Assembly (NCBI RefSeq): GCF_007828215.1 | Contig: NZ_VIUE01000003.1 | Span: forward strand, 372,001-436,000 | Source: Pseudomonas sp. SJZ074 | Lineage (GTDB): Bacteria > Pseudomonadota > Gammaproteobacteria > Pseudomonadales > Pseudomonadaceae | Length of the DNA: 64,000 nt | Reading direction: 5' to 3' | Shown: in pieces, positions 38,258 through 46,491 of the stretch | Layout of the letters: each line of letters opens with the position of its first letter | How positions within the stretch are numbered: the first letter of the stretch is position 1 | Made by a program: the position numbers and the translations under genes | Notes under the pieces: model-generated | Told to the model about the DNA's origin: nothing | The model's database searches: none | Seen by the model: only the letters and a program-made list of their open reading frames with translations

Positions 38258-38285
38258 ATTGCCTTTCACCCCGGCGTAAAACCCA

Positions 38286-38374
38286 TGTGGGAGCGGGCTT
38301 GCTCGCGAAAGCGGCATATCAGTCAATTTGATGTTGGCTGACATGACGCATACGCGGGCAAGCCCGCTCCCACA
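38286..38374. repeat. REPIN, variant B pair
   Basis: Inverted REP pair immediately 3' of ntrC. The right arm has a substitution (ACGCGGGCAAGCCCGC). It separates ntrC from the small-RNA promoter region. Confidence 0.88.
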
Positions 38375-38429
38375 AGTAAAGCTGCAGCGCCAGCCACATG
38401 AGCGCGCCGGTTGAAACCCTGGAGTCCCG

Positions 38430-38446
38430 TGCACCACACCAATGCA
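38430..38446 (+). promoter_or_regulatory. NtrC-type site upstream of the nrsZ-like RNA
   Basis: TGCACCACACCAATGCA: TGCA/TGCA inverted ends, matching GCAC-N7-GTGC with one mismatch, about 150 bp upstream of the sigma-54 -24 element. Spacing fits an enhancer. Confidence 0.6.
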
Positions 38447-38586
38447 CCACGAACCGCAACTGCGCGTTTCATTCAGGCCCAAACCAATCGAGCCACCACA
38501 AAAAATCTGTACCAGAGAAGCGAAAAGCCCCGGAATACGGGGCCTTGCGCGACATCAGAAAGTTTTTCGTGACAAGCCATTTAAAA

Positions 38587-38603
38587 TTGGCACGCCCCCT
38601 GCA
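38587..38603 (+). promoter_or_regulatory. Strong sigma-54 promoter downstream of ntrC
   Basis: TTGGCACGCCCCCTGCA: a full consensus -24 (TTGGCACG) and GC at -12 with the exact 10-nt separation. It does not precede a plus-strand protein gene closely; the next feature is a pair of repeated hairpins, so it most likely drives a small RNA. Confidence 0.9.
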
Positions 38604-38612
38604 ATAACCCAA

Positions 38613-38735
38613 TCACTACCCAGTTTCGGGGACCTTGGTACAGGCAGGCCGGGGATTCCCCATTTTATCCGGGCTCATCGAGCCCACCGTTTTGGGGGCC
38701 TTGATACAGGCAGGTCAAGGTTTCCCTCTTTTATT
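38613..38735 (+). ncRNA. nrsZ: NrsZ-like nitrogen-regulated small RNA
   Basis: Predicted from the sigma-54 start to a T-rich end; both ends are approximate. It contains two imperfect direct repeats of about 45 nt, 67 nt apart. Each forms a 6-bp hairpin with an identical loop TACAGGCAGG: CCTTGG/CCGGGG at 38633-38654 and CCTTGA/TCAAGG at 38699-38720. Stem bases differ but pairing is kept, which is covariation. A third hairpin (GGGCT-CATCG-AGCCC, 38671-38685) lies between them. The last hairpin is followed by a T-rich tract. Position downstream of ntrC, NtrC/sigma-54 control and repeated stem-loops match NrsZ of P. aeruginosa, which regulates rhamnolipid and swarming genes. Targets here are unknown. 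Confidence 0.8.
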
Positions 38736-39171
38736 GCTCCTGGAGACGGACCTCCAACCGCCAGCGGTCATCCGCCTCGCTGCCGGTCCACTCACCCCGC
38801 AACGGACGCGCCGCCACCAGCGTCAGCAGCAACCCCTTGTCACTCAAGCGCACCCGCCAGTTCACGTCCTTGCCGTTGAGTTTCAACTGTCCCTTCTGCG
38901 CCGAGCCTTCGGCTTCGAACAACAGCGCCACGGAGCCATCGACGATTTCCCCGTGCAGCTTGGGCTCATCGTTGAACCAGGCCACCAGCACCCCATCGCC
39001 CACCTCGATCCGCTGCAACACGCTCGGTTCGGGATTGGTCAAGCGGCCGATCATCAGGCCAATCATCATCCCGAAGATTGCCAGCGAGCCCATGACCCGC
39101 GGGAATAGCTTCGAACGCTCATCGGTTTGCAGCGTAGAATGCGCATCATCTTTGTTATCGGAGCCGTGCAT
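38731..39171 (-). CDS. Conserved hypothetical single-span membrane protein
   Basis: 146 residues: a hydrophilic N-terminus of about 25 residues, one membrane span (VMGSLAIFGMMIGLMIG) and a soluble beta-rich C-terminal region (LQRIEVGDGVLVAWFN...). I do not recognise a named domain. Its stop is next to the 3' end of the ntrC-linked small RNA. As drawn, its ATG overlaps the trmL ATG on the other strand (shared CATG), which is unusual; a start at the internal Met27 would remove the overlap. Confidence 0.7.
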   Translation of the reverse strand: MHGSDNKDDAHSTLQTDERSKLFPRVMGSLAIFGMMIGLMIGRLTNPEPSVLQRIEVGDGVLVAWFNDEPKLHGEIVDGSVALLFEAEGSAQKGQLKLNGKDVNWRVRLSDKGLLLTLVAARPLRGEWTGSEADDRWRLEVRLQEQ

Positions 39172-39625
39172 GTTTCACGTCATCCTTTTTCAACCGGAAA
39201 TTCCGCCGAATACCGGCAATGTCATCAGGCTGTGCGCCAACAGCGGCTGCCACCTGCATTTGATCGAGCCGCTGGGCTTCGAGATGGACGACAAGCGCCT
39301 GCGCCGAGCCGGTCTCGACTACCACGAGTATGCCACCTTGCAACGTCATGCCGACCTCGCCAGTTGTCTGGAAAGCCTCGGTCACCCGCGCCTGTTTGCC
39401 TTCACCACCAAGGGTTCGCGGCCCTTCCATGACGCCAGTTTCGTCGCCGGCGATGCGTTCCTGTTCGGACCGGAAAGCCGCGGCCTGCCGGCCGACGTGC
39501 TGGACGCGCTACCGGCAGACCAGCGCTTGCGGCTACCAATGCGCGAAGGCTGTCGCAGCCTGAATCTGTCCAACACGGTAGCGGTGGCTGTCTACGAGGC
39601 GTGGCGGCAGAACGGTTTCGCCTGA
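39170..39625 (+). CDS. trmL: tRNA (cytidine/uridine-2'-O-)-methyltransferase
   Basis: 151 residues, a small SPOUT methylase that modifies the wobble base of tRNA-Leu isoacceptors. Motifs are FQPEIPPNTGNVIRLCAN near the N-terminus, FGPESRGLP near residue 98 and the knot motif LNLSNTVAVAVYEAWRQ at the C-terminus. The start codon at 39170 is well supported by the family N-terminus (MFHVILFQPEIPPN). Confidence 0.95.
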   Translation: MFHVILFQPEIPPNTGNVIRLCANSGCHLHLIEPLGFEMDDKRLRRAGLDYHEYATLQRHADLASCLESLGHPRLFAFTTKGSRPFHDASFVAGDAFLFGPESRGLPADVLDALPADQRLRLPMREGCRSLNLSNTVAVAVYEAWRQNGFA

Positions 39626-39645
39626 ATTCATAACGCCAGAAACTC

Positions 39646-39734
39646 TGTGGGAGCGAGCCTGCTCGCGATGGCGATCGATCAGCAACATCGCTGTTGACTG
39701 ACACACCGCTATCGCGAGCAGGCTCGCTCCCACA
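39646..39734. repeat. REPIN, variant A pair
   Basis: Inverted REP pair between the convergent trmL and secB genes; both arms are intact copies of the GAGCCTGCTCGCGAT type. Confidence 0.92.
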
Positions 39735-39757
39735 GGTTTTGTAGCCGGCTGTCGCGC

Positions 39758-40240
39758 TTACTGAACCGTCGCGCCGCCTTCTTCCTGCATGCGCTGCAGC
39801 TCTTGGGCGTACAGGGCGTCGAAGTTCACCGGGGCCAGCATCAGGGCCGGGAACGAGCCGCGGGTCACCAGACTGTCCAGCGCTTCACGGGCGTACGGGA
39901 ACAGGATGTTCGGGCAGAACGCGCCCAGGGTGTGGCTCATCGAAGCGGCATCGAGGTTCTTGATCAGGAAGATCCCGGCCTGCTGGACTTCAGCGATGAA
40001 CGCCACTTCTTCACCGTTCTTCACGGTAACCGACAGGGTCAGCACCACTTCGTGGAAGTCTTCTTCCAGGGCTTTCTGGCGGGTGTTCAGGTCCAGGCCT
40101 ACGCTCGGCTCCCACTGCTGGCGAAAGATCGCCGGGCTTTTCGGGGCTTCGAAGGATAGGTCACGCACATAAATGCGCTGCAAGGAGAATTGCGGTGCGG
40201 CTTCTTCTTCGCTGGCAGCTGTGTTCTGTTGGTCAGTCAT
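39758..40240 (-). CDS. secB: Protein-export chaperone SecB
   Basis: 160 residues. Tetrameric chaperone that keeps Sec substrates unfolded and delivers them to SecA. Family motifs are [16 protein letters not shown] near the N-terminus, [28 protein letters not shown] and [17 protein letters not shown]. It is the last gene of the rhodanese-grxC-secB operon, an arrangement shared with other gammaproteobacteria. Confidence 0.97.
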   Translation of the reverse strand: MTDQQNTAASEEEAAPQFSLQRIYVRDLSFEAPKSPAIFRQQWEPSVGLDLNTRQKALEEDFHEVVLTLSVTVKNGEEVAFIAEVQQAGIFLIKNLDAASMSHTLGAFCPNILFPYAREALDSLVTRGSFPALMLAPVNFDALYAQELQRMQEEGGATVQ

Positions 40241-40276
40241 CGCAGATCCTTCTTACTTTAAGGTTCTTCAGGGGAT

Positions 40277-40531
40277 TCAGGCCTGGAGCAACGCGTCGAG
40301 CTTGCCGGCGCGCTCCAGGGCATACAGGTCGTCGCAACCGCCCACGTGGGTGTTGCCGATCCAGATCTGCGGCACGGAGGTGCGTCCGGCCTTCCGGGTC
40401 ATCTCGGCGCGCAGCTGTGGCTTGCCGTCGACCTTGATCTCTTCGAAAGCCACGCCCTTGTTCTGGAGCAGGAACTTGGCTCTGGAGCAATAGGGGCAGT
40501 AATCGCTGGAATAGACAACGACGTGGGTCAT
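40277..40531 (-). CDS. grxC: Glutaredoxin 3
   Basis: 84 residues. The dithiol active site is CPYC at residues 12-15, with the GSH-binding TSVPQIWIGNTHVGGCDD segment. It reduces protein disulfides and ribonucleotide reductase using glutathione. It lies 1 nt after the rhodanese stop codon and 36 bp before secB. Confidence 0.95.
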   Translation of the reverse strand: MTHVVVYSSDYCPYCSRAKFLLQNKGVAFEEIKVDGKPQLRAEMTRKAGRTSVPQIWIGNTHVGGCDDLYALERAGKLDALLQA

Positions 40532-40532
40532 C

Positions 40533-40946
40533 TCACTTCACCAGGGGCAGGTTGTCGGCTTTCCAGGTCGCCACGCCACCGGACAGCTTGGCGGCGGTGA
40601 AACCGGATTTCATCAGCTCGCGGGCATGGGTACCGGCCGTCTGGCCCATGGCATCGACCAGGATGATGGTCTTGGCCTTGTGCTTTTCCAGTTCGCCGAT
40701 ACGCGCGGCCAGTTTGTCCTGGGGAATGTTCAACGCGCCGACAATGTGACCTGCGGCGAATTCCTTGCCCGGACGAATGTCCACCACCACGCCGGCATCC
40801 TTGTTGACCAGCGCGGTCAGTTCGGCGGTGCTCAGGCTGCGGCCGCCGCCCTGCATCGTATGGGCGACCAGCAATGCCAGCAGTACGACGAAGATACCGA
40901 CGAGAATGTAGTGGTTAGTGGCAAATTCAATCAGGTGAGCAACCAT
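40533..40946 (-). CDS. Membrane-anchored rhodanese-like protein (YibN type)
   Basis: 137 residues. An N-terminal membrane span (YILVGIFVVLLALLVAHTM) precedes a rhodanese domain (VVVDIRPGKEFAAGHIVGALNIP). The position normally held by the catalytic Cys reads LVDAMGQTAG and has no Cys, so the domain is probably not a sulfurtransferase. The start at 40946 (MVAHLIEF) was chosen over an upstream ATG. First gene of the operon with grxC and secB; YibN is linked to the Sec/YidC machinery in E. coli, which fits. Confidence 0.88.
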   Translation of the reverse strand: MVAHLIEFATNHYILVGIFVVLLALLVAHTMQGGGRSLSTAELTALVNKDAGVVVDIRPGKEFAAGHIVGALNIPQDKLAARIGELEKHKAKTIILVDAMGQTAGTHARELMKSGFTAAKLSGGVATWKADNLPLVK

Positions 40947-41098
40947 CGAAGGAGGTTCCAGGGCGTTAAAATGTCGGCCAGTATACACAGCACTCAGGGT
41001 CGGCCAAACCCCGCCCGGCGGTGACGGCACCGGAACTTACCTTTAAACTGCCCGTCCCTTTTCCATCGTCTTCTTTTAACCAGCCACGAGTGGATTCC

Positions 41099-42628
41099 AT
41101 GACTACCACGCCTAAACCTTTGGTCCTGATGATTCTCGACGGCTTCGGTCACAGTGACAGCCACGAATCCAACGCTGTGTATTCGGCCAACAAGCCTGTA
41201 CTGGACCGCCTGTGGGCCACCGTGCCGAACGGCCTGATCTCCGGCAGCGGCATGGACGTCGGCCTGCCGGACGGGCAGATGGGTAACTCCGAAGTCGGCC
41301 ATATGAACCTCGGCGCGGGCCGCGTGGTTTATCAGGACTTCACTCGCGTCACCAAAGCGATCCGCGACGGCGAGTTCTTCGAGAACCCGACCATCTGCGC
41401 CGCCGTGGACAAAGCCGTGGCCGCCGGCAAAGCCGTGCATTTCATGGGCCTGCTGTCCGACGGTGGCGTGCACAGCCACCAAGACCACCTGATCGCCATG
41501 GCCGAACTGGCCTTCAAACGCGGCGCCGAGAAGATCTACCTGCACGCCTTCCTCGATGGCCGCGATACCCCGCCGAAAAGCGCCGCCTCTTCGATCGAGC
41601 TGCTGGACGCCACCTTCCAGGCGCTCGGCAAGGGTCGCATCGCCAGCATCGTCGGCCGTTACTACGCCATGGACCGCGACAACCGTTGGGATCGTGTCGC
41701 CCAGGCCTACAACCTGATCGTCGATGGCAACGCCGAATTCAACGCCGCCACCGCCCAGGAAGGCCTCGAAGCCGCCTACGAGCGCGGCGAAAGCGACGAG
41801 TTCGTCAAAGCCACCACTATCGGCGAGCCGGTCAGGGTCGAGGATGGCGACGCCGTGGTATTCATGAACTTCCGCGCCGACCGTGCCCGCGAGCTGACCC
41901 GGGTCTTCGTCGAAGACGATTTCAAGGAGTTCGAACGCCCTCGCCAGCCAAAACTGGCTGGTTTCGTGATGCTGACCCAGTACGCCGCCAGCATCCCCGC
42001 ACCCTCGGCTTTCGCCGCCGGCAGCCTGGAAAACGTGCTTGGCGACTACTTGGCGAAGAACGGCAAGACCCAGCTGCGCATCGCCGAGACCGAGAAGTAC
42101 GCCCACGTGACGTTCTTTTTCTCGGGCGGGCGCGAAGAACCGTTCCCGGGCGAAGAACGCATCCTGATCCCCTCGCCGAAAGTCGCCACCTACGACCTGC
42201 AACCCGAGATGAGCGCTCCGGAAGTCACCGACCGGATTGTCGACGCCATTGAAAACCAGCGTTACGACGTCATCGTGGTCAACTACGCCAACGGCGACAT
42301 GGTCGGTCACAGCGGCGTGTTCGAAGCGGCGGTCAAGGCCGTGGAATGCCTGGACACCTGCGTTGGCCGCATCGTTGACGCATTGGAAAAGGTCGGTGGC
42401 GAAGCACTGATCACGGCCGACCACGGCAACGTCGAGCAGATGTCCGACGAATCCACCGGACAGGCCCACACCGCCCACACCACCGAGCCGGTGCCGTTCA
42501 TCTATGTCGGCAAGCGCGACTTCAAGGTCCGTGAGGGGGGTGTGCTGGCTGACGTGGCGCCGACCATGCTGATGCTGCTGGGGATGGAGAAACCGGCGGA
42601 AATGACCGGGACTTCGATTCTGGTTTGA
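41099..42628 (+). CDS. gpmI: 2,3-Bisphosphoglycerate-independent phosphoglycerate mutase
   Basis: 509 residues. Interconverts 3- and 2-phosphoglycerate with two Mn ions. Alkaline-phosphatase-fold motifs: LMILDGFG near residue 15, [15 protein letters not shown] with the phospho-Ser near residue 65, [12 protein letters not shown] and [11 protein letters not shown]. Start ATG at 41099. It heads a four-gene plus-strand operon and is divergent from the rhodanese operon. Confidence 0.97.
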   Translation: MTTTPKPLVLMILDGFGHSDSHESNAVYSANKPVLDRLWATVPNGLISGSGMDVGLPDGQMGNSEVGHMNLGAGRVVYQDFTRVTKAIRDGEFFENPTICAAVDKAVAAGKAVHFMGLLSDGGVHSHQDHLIAMAELAFKRGAEKIYLHAFLDGRDTPPKSAASSIELLDATFQALGKGRIASIVGRYYAMDRDNRWDRVAQAYNLIVDGNAEFNAATAQEGLEAAYERGESDEFVKATTIGEPVRVEDGDAVVFMNFRADRARELTRVFVEDDFKEFERPRQPKLAGFVMLTQYAASIPAPSAFAAGSLENVLGDYLAKNGKTQLRIAETEKYAHVTFFFSGGREEPFPGEERILIPSPKVATYDLQPEMSAPEVTDRIVDAIENQRYDVIVVNYANGDMVGHSGVFEAAVKAVECLDTCVGRIVDALEKVGGEALITADHGNVEQMSDESTGQAHTAHTTEPVPFIYVGKRDFKVREGGVLADVAPTMLMLLGMEKPAEMTGTSILV

Positions 42629-42652
42629 TTGGTTGGAACACCGCAAATCGAC

Positions 42653-42742
42653 GGTGGGAGCGGGCTTGCTCGCGAAGACGCCGTGACAGTCTGCATCACT
42701 GTGGCTGGCACACCGCTTTCGCGAGCAAGCCCGCTCCCACAT
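42653..42742. repeat. REPIN, variant B pair (inside the gpmI operon)
   Basis: Inverted REP pair between gpmI and the EnvC-like gene, two genes on the same strand; it may modulate read-through or mRNA stability. Confidence 0.9.
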
Positions 42743-42854
42743 TGGTTTTGAGGTGTTTTTCCGGCCAGTTATCACACAGCCCCAAATGGGCGTTTTTTTT
42801 GCGGCGTGGGGCGGGCATACTAGGCCGTCCCTTTCCCTGGTATCGCCCGCCTCT

Positions 42855-44147
42855 ATGCTTCGCGTCCTGATAGCCCTCGCTCTGACCTGCCTGCTCCAAC
42901 CGGCCTTCGCTGACGAGCGCGCGCAAACCCAACAACAGTTGGAAGCCACGCGCCAGGACATTGCAGAGCTGAAGAAGCTGCTGGGCAAGCTGCAGGAAGA
43001 GAAAGCCGGCGTACAGAAAGAGCTGCGTGGCACCGAGACCGAAATGGGCAACCTGGAGAAACAGGTCGATGCCCTGCAAAAAGAGTTGAAGAAAAGCGAA
43101 TCCGAGCTGCAGCGGCTCGATGCAGAGAAAAAAAAACTCCAGAGCGCGCGCACTGAACAGCAACACCTGATCGCCATCCAGGCCCGTGCGGCCTATCAGA
43201 GCGGCCGTCAGGAGTACCTCAAGCTGTTGCTCAACCAGCAGAACCCCGAGAAATTCGCCCGCACCCTCACCTATTACGACTACCTGAGCCAGGCACGCCT
43301 GGAGCAACTCAAGAAATTCAACGAAACCCTGCGCCAACTGGCCAACGTCGAAAAGGACATCGAACTGCAGCAGGCCCAGTTGCTGGTGCAGAAAAGCAGC
43401 CTCGACACCCAGCGCGAAGAGCTCGAGAAAGTACGCAAGGAACGCGCGGTGGCCCTGGCCAAACTCAATGACGACATGAAGGCGCGGGACAGCAAGCTCA
43501 AGGCTCGCGAGCAAGACCAGGCCGAATTGGCAAACGTTTTGAAAACCATCGAGGAAACCCTGGCCCGTCAGGCGCGAGAGGCAGAGGAAGCGCGGCAGAA
43601 AGCGCTGATCGCCCAGCAGGAAGCGGAAAAAAAGCGTTTACGTGAAGCCCAGGCTGATGCGGACGCGGACGACGCCCCGCGCAAAACGACGAAATACAGC
43701 CCCGGCGCGCTGGTTTCCAGCGATGGCGAAACCTTCGGCGGCGCCTTTGCTTCCGCCCGGGGCAAACTTCCATGGCCGGTCAATGGTCGATTACTTGCGC
43801 GCTTTGGTGAAACCCGCGGCGACGACACCCGTACCAAGTGGGACGGCGTGATGATCAGTGCATCCGCCGGCAGCCAGGTGCATGCCGTACATGGCGGGCG
43901 CGTGGTGTTCGCCGACTGGCTGCGCGGCGCCGGCCTGCTGGTGATCCTCGACCACGGCAACGGTTACCTGAGTCTGTATGGCCATAACCAGACGCTGCTC
44001 AAGTCGGCGGGAGACGTGGTCAAGGCCGGTGAGTCCATCTCCACGGTCGGCAACAGTGGCGGGCAGGATACGCCCGCACTGTATTTCGCAATTCGTCAGC
44101 AGGGTCGCCCCAGTGACCCGGCCCAATGGTGTCGTGCGCAAGGATAA
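42855..44147 (+). CDS. EnvC-like murein hydrolase activator
   Basis: 430 residues. Signal peptide (cleavage near AFA-DERAQ), a long coiled coil (residues about 20-260) and a C-terminal LytM/M23 domain. The usual HxxxD zinc site is missing (the segment reads TKWDGVMISA), whereas YGHN is kept, so it is a degenerate LytM domain that activates amidases rather than cutting peptidoglycan. It probably works at the division septum. It lies between gpmI and ctpA, the conserved location. Confidence 0.92.
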   Translation: MLRVLIALALTCLLQPAFADERAQTQQQLEATRQDIAELKKLLGKLQEEKAGVQKELRGTETEMGNLEKQVDALQKELKKSESELQRLDAEKKKLQSARTEQQHLIAIQARAAYQSGRQEYLKLLLNQQNPEKFARTLTYYDYLSQARLEQLKKFNETLRQLANVEKDIELQQAQLLVQKSSLDTQREELEKVRKERAVALAKLNDDMKARDSKLKAREQDQAELANVLKTIEETLARQAREAEEARQKALIAQQEAEKKRLREAQADADADDAPRKTTKYSPGALVSSDGETFGGAFASARGKLPWPVNGRLLARFGETRGDDTRTKWDGVMISASAGSQVHAVHGGRVVFADWLRGAGLLVILDHGNGYLSLYGHNQTLLKSAGDVVKAGESISTVGNSGGQDTPALYFAIRQQGRPSDPAQWCRAQG

Positions 44148-44179
44148 GCGCGCCCATCCAATTAAGGAGTTCGTTCGAC

Positions 44180-45496
44180 ATGCTGCATTTGTCCCGCCTC
44201 ACCTCGCTGGCCCTGACGATCGCTCTCGTGATCGGTGCGCCCCTGGCTTTTGCCGCCGGACCGGCCCCATCCGCGCCTGCCGCCACGGCCGCGACCACCA
44301 AGGCCCCGCTGCCGCTGGATGAACTGCGCACTTTCGCCGAAGTCATGGACCGGATCAAGGCCGCCTACGTCGAACCGGTGGATGACAAAATGCTGCTGGA
44401 GAACGCCATCAAGGGCATGCTCAGCAACCTCGACCCGCACTCGGCCTACCTGGGGCCGGAAGACTTTGCCGAATTGCAGGAAAGCACCAGTGGCGAGTTC
44501 GGCGGCCTGGGCATCGAGGTCGGCAGCGAAGACGGCTTCATCAAGGTGGTCTCGCCGATCGACGACACCCCGGCCTCCAAGGCCGGAATCCAGGCCGGCG
44601 ACTTCATCGTCAAGATCAACGGCCAGCCGACCCGCGGCCAGAGCATGACCGAAGCCGTGGACAAGATGCGCGGCAAGATCGGCCAGAAGATCACCCTGAC
44701 CCTGGTGCGCGATGGCGGCACGCCGTTCGACGTGACCCTCACCCGGGCGGTGATCCAGGTCAAGAGCGTGAAGAGCCAGTTGCTGGAGTCGGGCTACGGC
44801 TACATCCGCATCACCCAGTTCCAGGTCAAGACCGGCGAAGAAGTCGCCAAGGCCCTGGCCAAGCTGCGCAAGGACAATGGCAAGAAACTCAACGGCCTGG
44901 TCCTGGACCTGCGCAACAACCCCGGCGGCGTGCTGCAGTCGGCGGTGGAAGTGGTCGATCACTTCATCACCAAGGGCCTTATCGTCTATACCAAAGGCCG
45001 TATCGCCAACTCCGAGCTGCGCTTCTCGGCCACCGGCAACGACCTCAGCGAAGCCGTGCCACTGGTGGTGTTGATCAACGGGGGCAGTGCCTCGGCCTCG
45101 GAAATCGTCGCCGGCGCCCTGCAGGACCAGAAACGCGGCGTGGTCATGGGCACCACCAGTTTCGGCAAGGGTTCGGTGCAGACCGTGCTGCCGCTGAACA
45201 ATGACCGTGCGCTCAAGATCACCACTGCGCTGTACTTCACGCCCAACGGCCGCTCCATCCAGGCCCAGGGCATCGTTCCGGACATCGAGGTGCGCAAGGC
45301 CAAGATCACCAACGAGCAGGACAGCGAGTACTTCAAGGAAGCCGACCTGCAAGGTCACCTGGGCAATGGCAACGGCGGTGCCGACAAGCCGAGCGGCTCC
45401 GGCGGCAAGAGCAAGCCGATGCCGCAGGATGACGACTACCAACTGGCCCAGGCCCTGAGCCTGCTCAAAGGACTGAACATCACTTCCGGCCGCTGA
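44180..45496 (+). CDS. ctpA: Carboxyl-terminal processing protease, S41 family
   Basis: 438 residues. Signal peptide (ends near AFA-AGPAP), a PDZ domain (residues about 105-185) and the S41 catalytic core with Ser in INGGSASASEIVAGAL and Lys in TTSFGKGSVQT. It degrades periplasmic substrates; in Pseudomonas CtpA works with an outer-membrane lipoprotein adaptor on peptidoglycan cross-link hydrolases. Clustering with the EnvC-like activator fits a role in cell-wall remodelling. Confidence 0.95.
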   Translation: MLHLSRLTSLALTIALVIGAPLAFAAGPAPSAPAATAATTKAPLPLDELRTFAEVMDRIKAAYVEPVDDKMLLENAIKGMLSNLDPHSAYLGPEDFAELQESTSGEFGGLGIEVGSEDGFIKVVSPIDDTPASKAGIQAGDFIVKINGQPTRGQSMTEAVDKMRGKIGQKITLTLVRDGGTPFDVTLTRAVIQVKSVKSQLLESGYGYIRITQFQVKTGEEVAKALAKLRKDNGKKLNGLVLDLRNNPGGVLQSAVEVVDHFITKGLIVYTKGRIANSELRFSATGNDLSEAVPLVVLINGGSASASEIVAGALQDQKRGVVMGTTSFGKGSVQTVLPLNNDRALKITTALYFTPNGRSIQAQGIVPDIEVRKAKITNEQDSEYFKEADLQGHLGNGNGGADKPSGSGGKSKPMPQDDDYQLAQALSLLKGLNITSGR

Positions 45497-45497
45497 G

Positions 45498-46280
45498 ATG
45501 GGCCGGCGTTTCATCCTCGGCCTGTTGTGCTGCCTGGCGAGCGTAGCTTTTGCGGCGCCCGGCACGCCTGAGGTGTCACCGCACAAAGCCTACCTGAGCC
45601 TGATCATCGACGACCTGGGGCAAAACCTGCCCCGGGATCGCCGGGTGTTGATGCTTCCCGGCCCGGTCGCCACCGCGATCATGCCCGACACGCCCCACGC
45701 CGCCGAGTTCGCCCGCGAGGCTCACCGCGCCGGCAAGATCGTCATGCTGCACATGCCTATGGATCCGGCGACCGGGCCGTTCGCCTGGCATCCTGAGCTA
45801 CCGATTGAAGAGCTCGGCAAACGCCTCGACGCCGCATTCGCCGCTGTGCCCTATACCAGTGGGATCAACAACCATATGGGCAGCCGCATGACCGCCCAGC
45901 CCCAGGCCATGGCGTGGCTGATGGCGGATTTGCAACAGCGGCACAAGTTCTTCGTCGACAGCCGCACCAGCGCCCAGACCGTCGCCGCCGCCGAAGCCCA
46001 GAAGATTGGCCTCGCCAGTGTGTCGCGAGACGTATTCCTCGACGACGAGCGCACCGAAGCCGCCATCGCTCACCAGCTACAGACCGCCATCGACCTGGCC
46101 CGCCGCCAGGGCTCGGCCGTGATGATCGGTCATCCCTACCCGCAAACCCTGGCGGTGCTCGAGCGCGAACTACCCAAGCTCAAGGCCCAGGACATCGAGT
46201 GGATCGATATCAAGTCGATGATCAGCCTGCGCAGCAATCGGGCGATGGCGGGGCATGGGAAAGATGGGGTGTATCGGTAA
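45498..46280 (+). CDS. Divergent polysaccharide deacetylase family protein (YibQ type)
   Basis: 260 residues with a signal peptide (ends near AFA-APGTP). The divergent deacetylase domain has LSLIIDDLGQN near residue 35, HMPMDPATG, INNHMGSRMT and VMIGHPYPQT. The Asp and His metal-site residues appear to be kept. Begins 1 nt after the ctpA stop, so it is coupled. The substrate is unknown; a cell-envelope polysaccharide is likely. Confidence 0.88.
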   Translation: MGRRFILGLLCCLASVAFAAPGTPEVSPHKAYLSLIIDDLGQNLPRDRRVLMLPGPVATAIMPDTPHAAEFAREAHRAGKIVMLHMPMDPATGPFAWHPELPIEELGKRLDAAFAAVPYTSGINNHMGSRMTAQPQAMAWLMADLQQRHKFFVDSRTSAQTVAAAEAQKIGLASVSRDVFLDDERTEAAIAHQLQTAIDLARRQGSAVMIGHPYPQTLAVLERELPKLKAQDIEWIDIKSMISLRSNRAMAGHGKDGVYR

Positions 46281-46321
46281 CCGCGGCTCGCTCCCACATG
46301 GACCTGTGAACTCCGTCCAAA

Positions 46322-46411
46322 TGTGGGAGCGGGCTTGCTCGCGAAGGCGCCCTCACATTCAACATCAGTGCAAGCTGATCCACCGCTTTCGCGAGCAAGC
46401 CCGCTCCCACA
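46322..46411. repeat. REPIN, variant B pair
   Basis: Inverted REP pair 3' of the gpmI operon, flanked by a partial REP fragment at 46286-46299 (GGCTCGCTCCCACA) on the left and a variant C singlet on the right: a small REP cluster. Confidence 0.9.
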
Positions 46412-46456
46412 CTGGATCTTCAGCGAACTCAAATCTTATGTCCGCCCTGAATAGCC

Positions 46457-46476
46457 TGTGGGAGCCTGCTCGCGAT
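46457..46476. repeat. Single REP, shortened variant C
   Basis: TGTGGGAGCCTGCTCGCGAT, lacking the GCGAGC block; same form as one arm of the element at 34178-34260. Confidence 0.75.
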
Positions 46477-46491
46477 GGAGGCGACGCGGTC

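Noticed and set aside
40994..43177. 727-codon minus-strand frame across gpmI
   Set aside because: Spans a REPIN and two plus-strand genes with clear families; low-complexity translation and no start signal.
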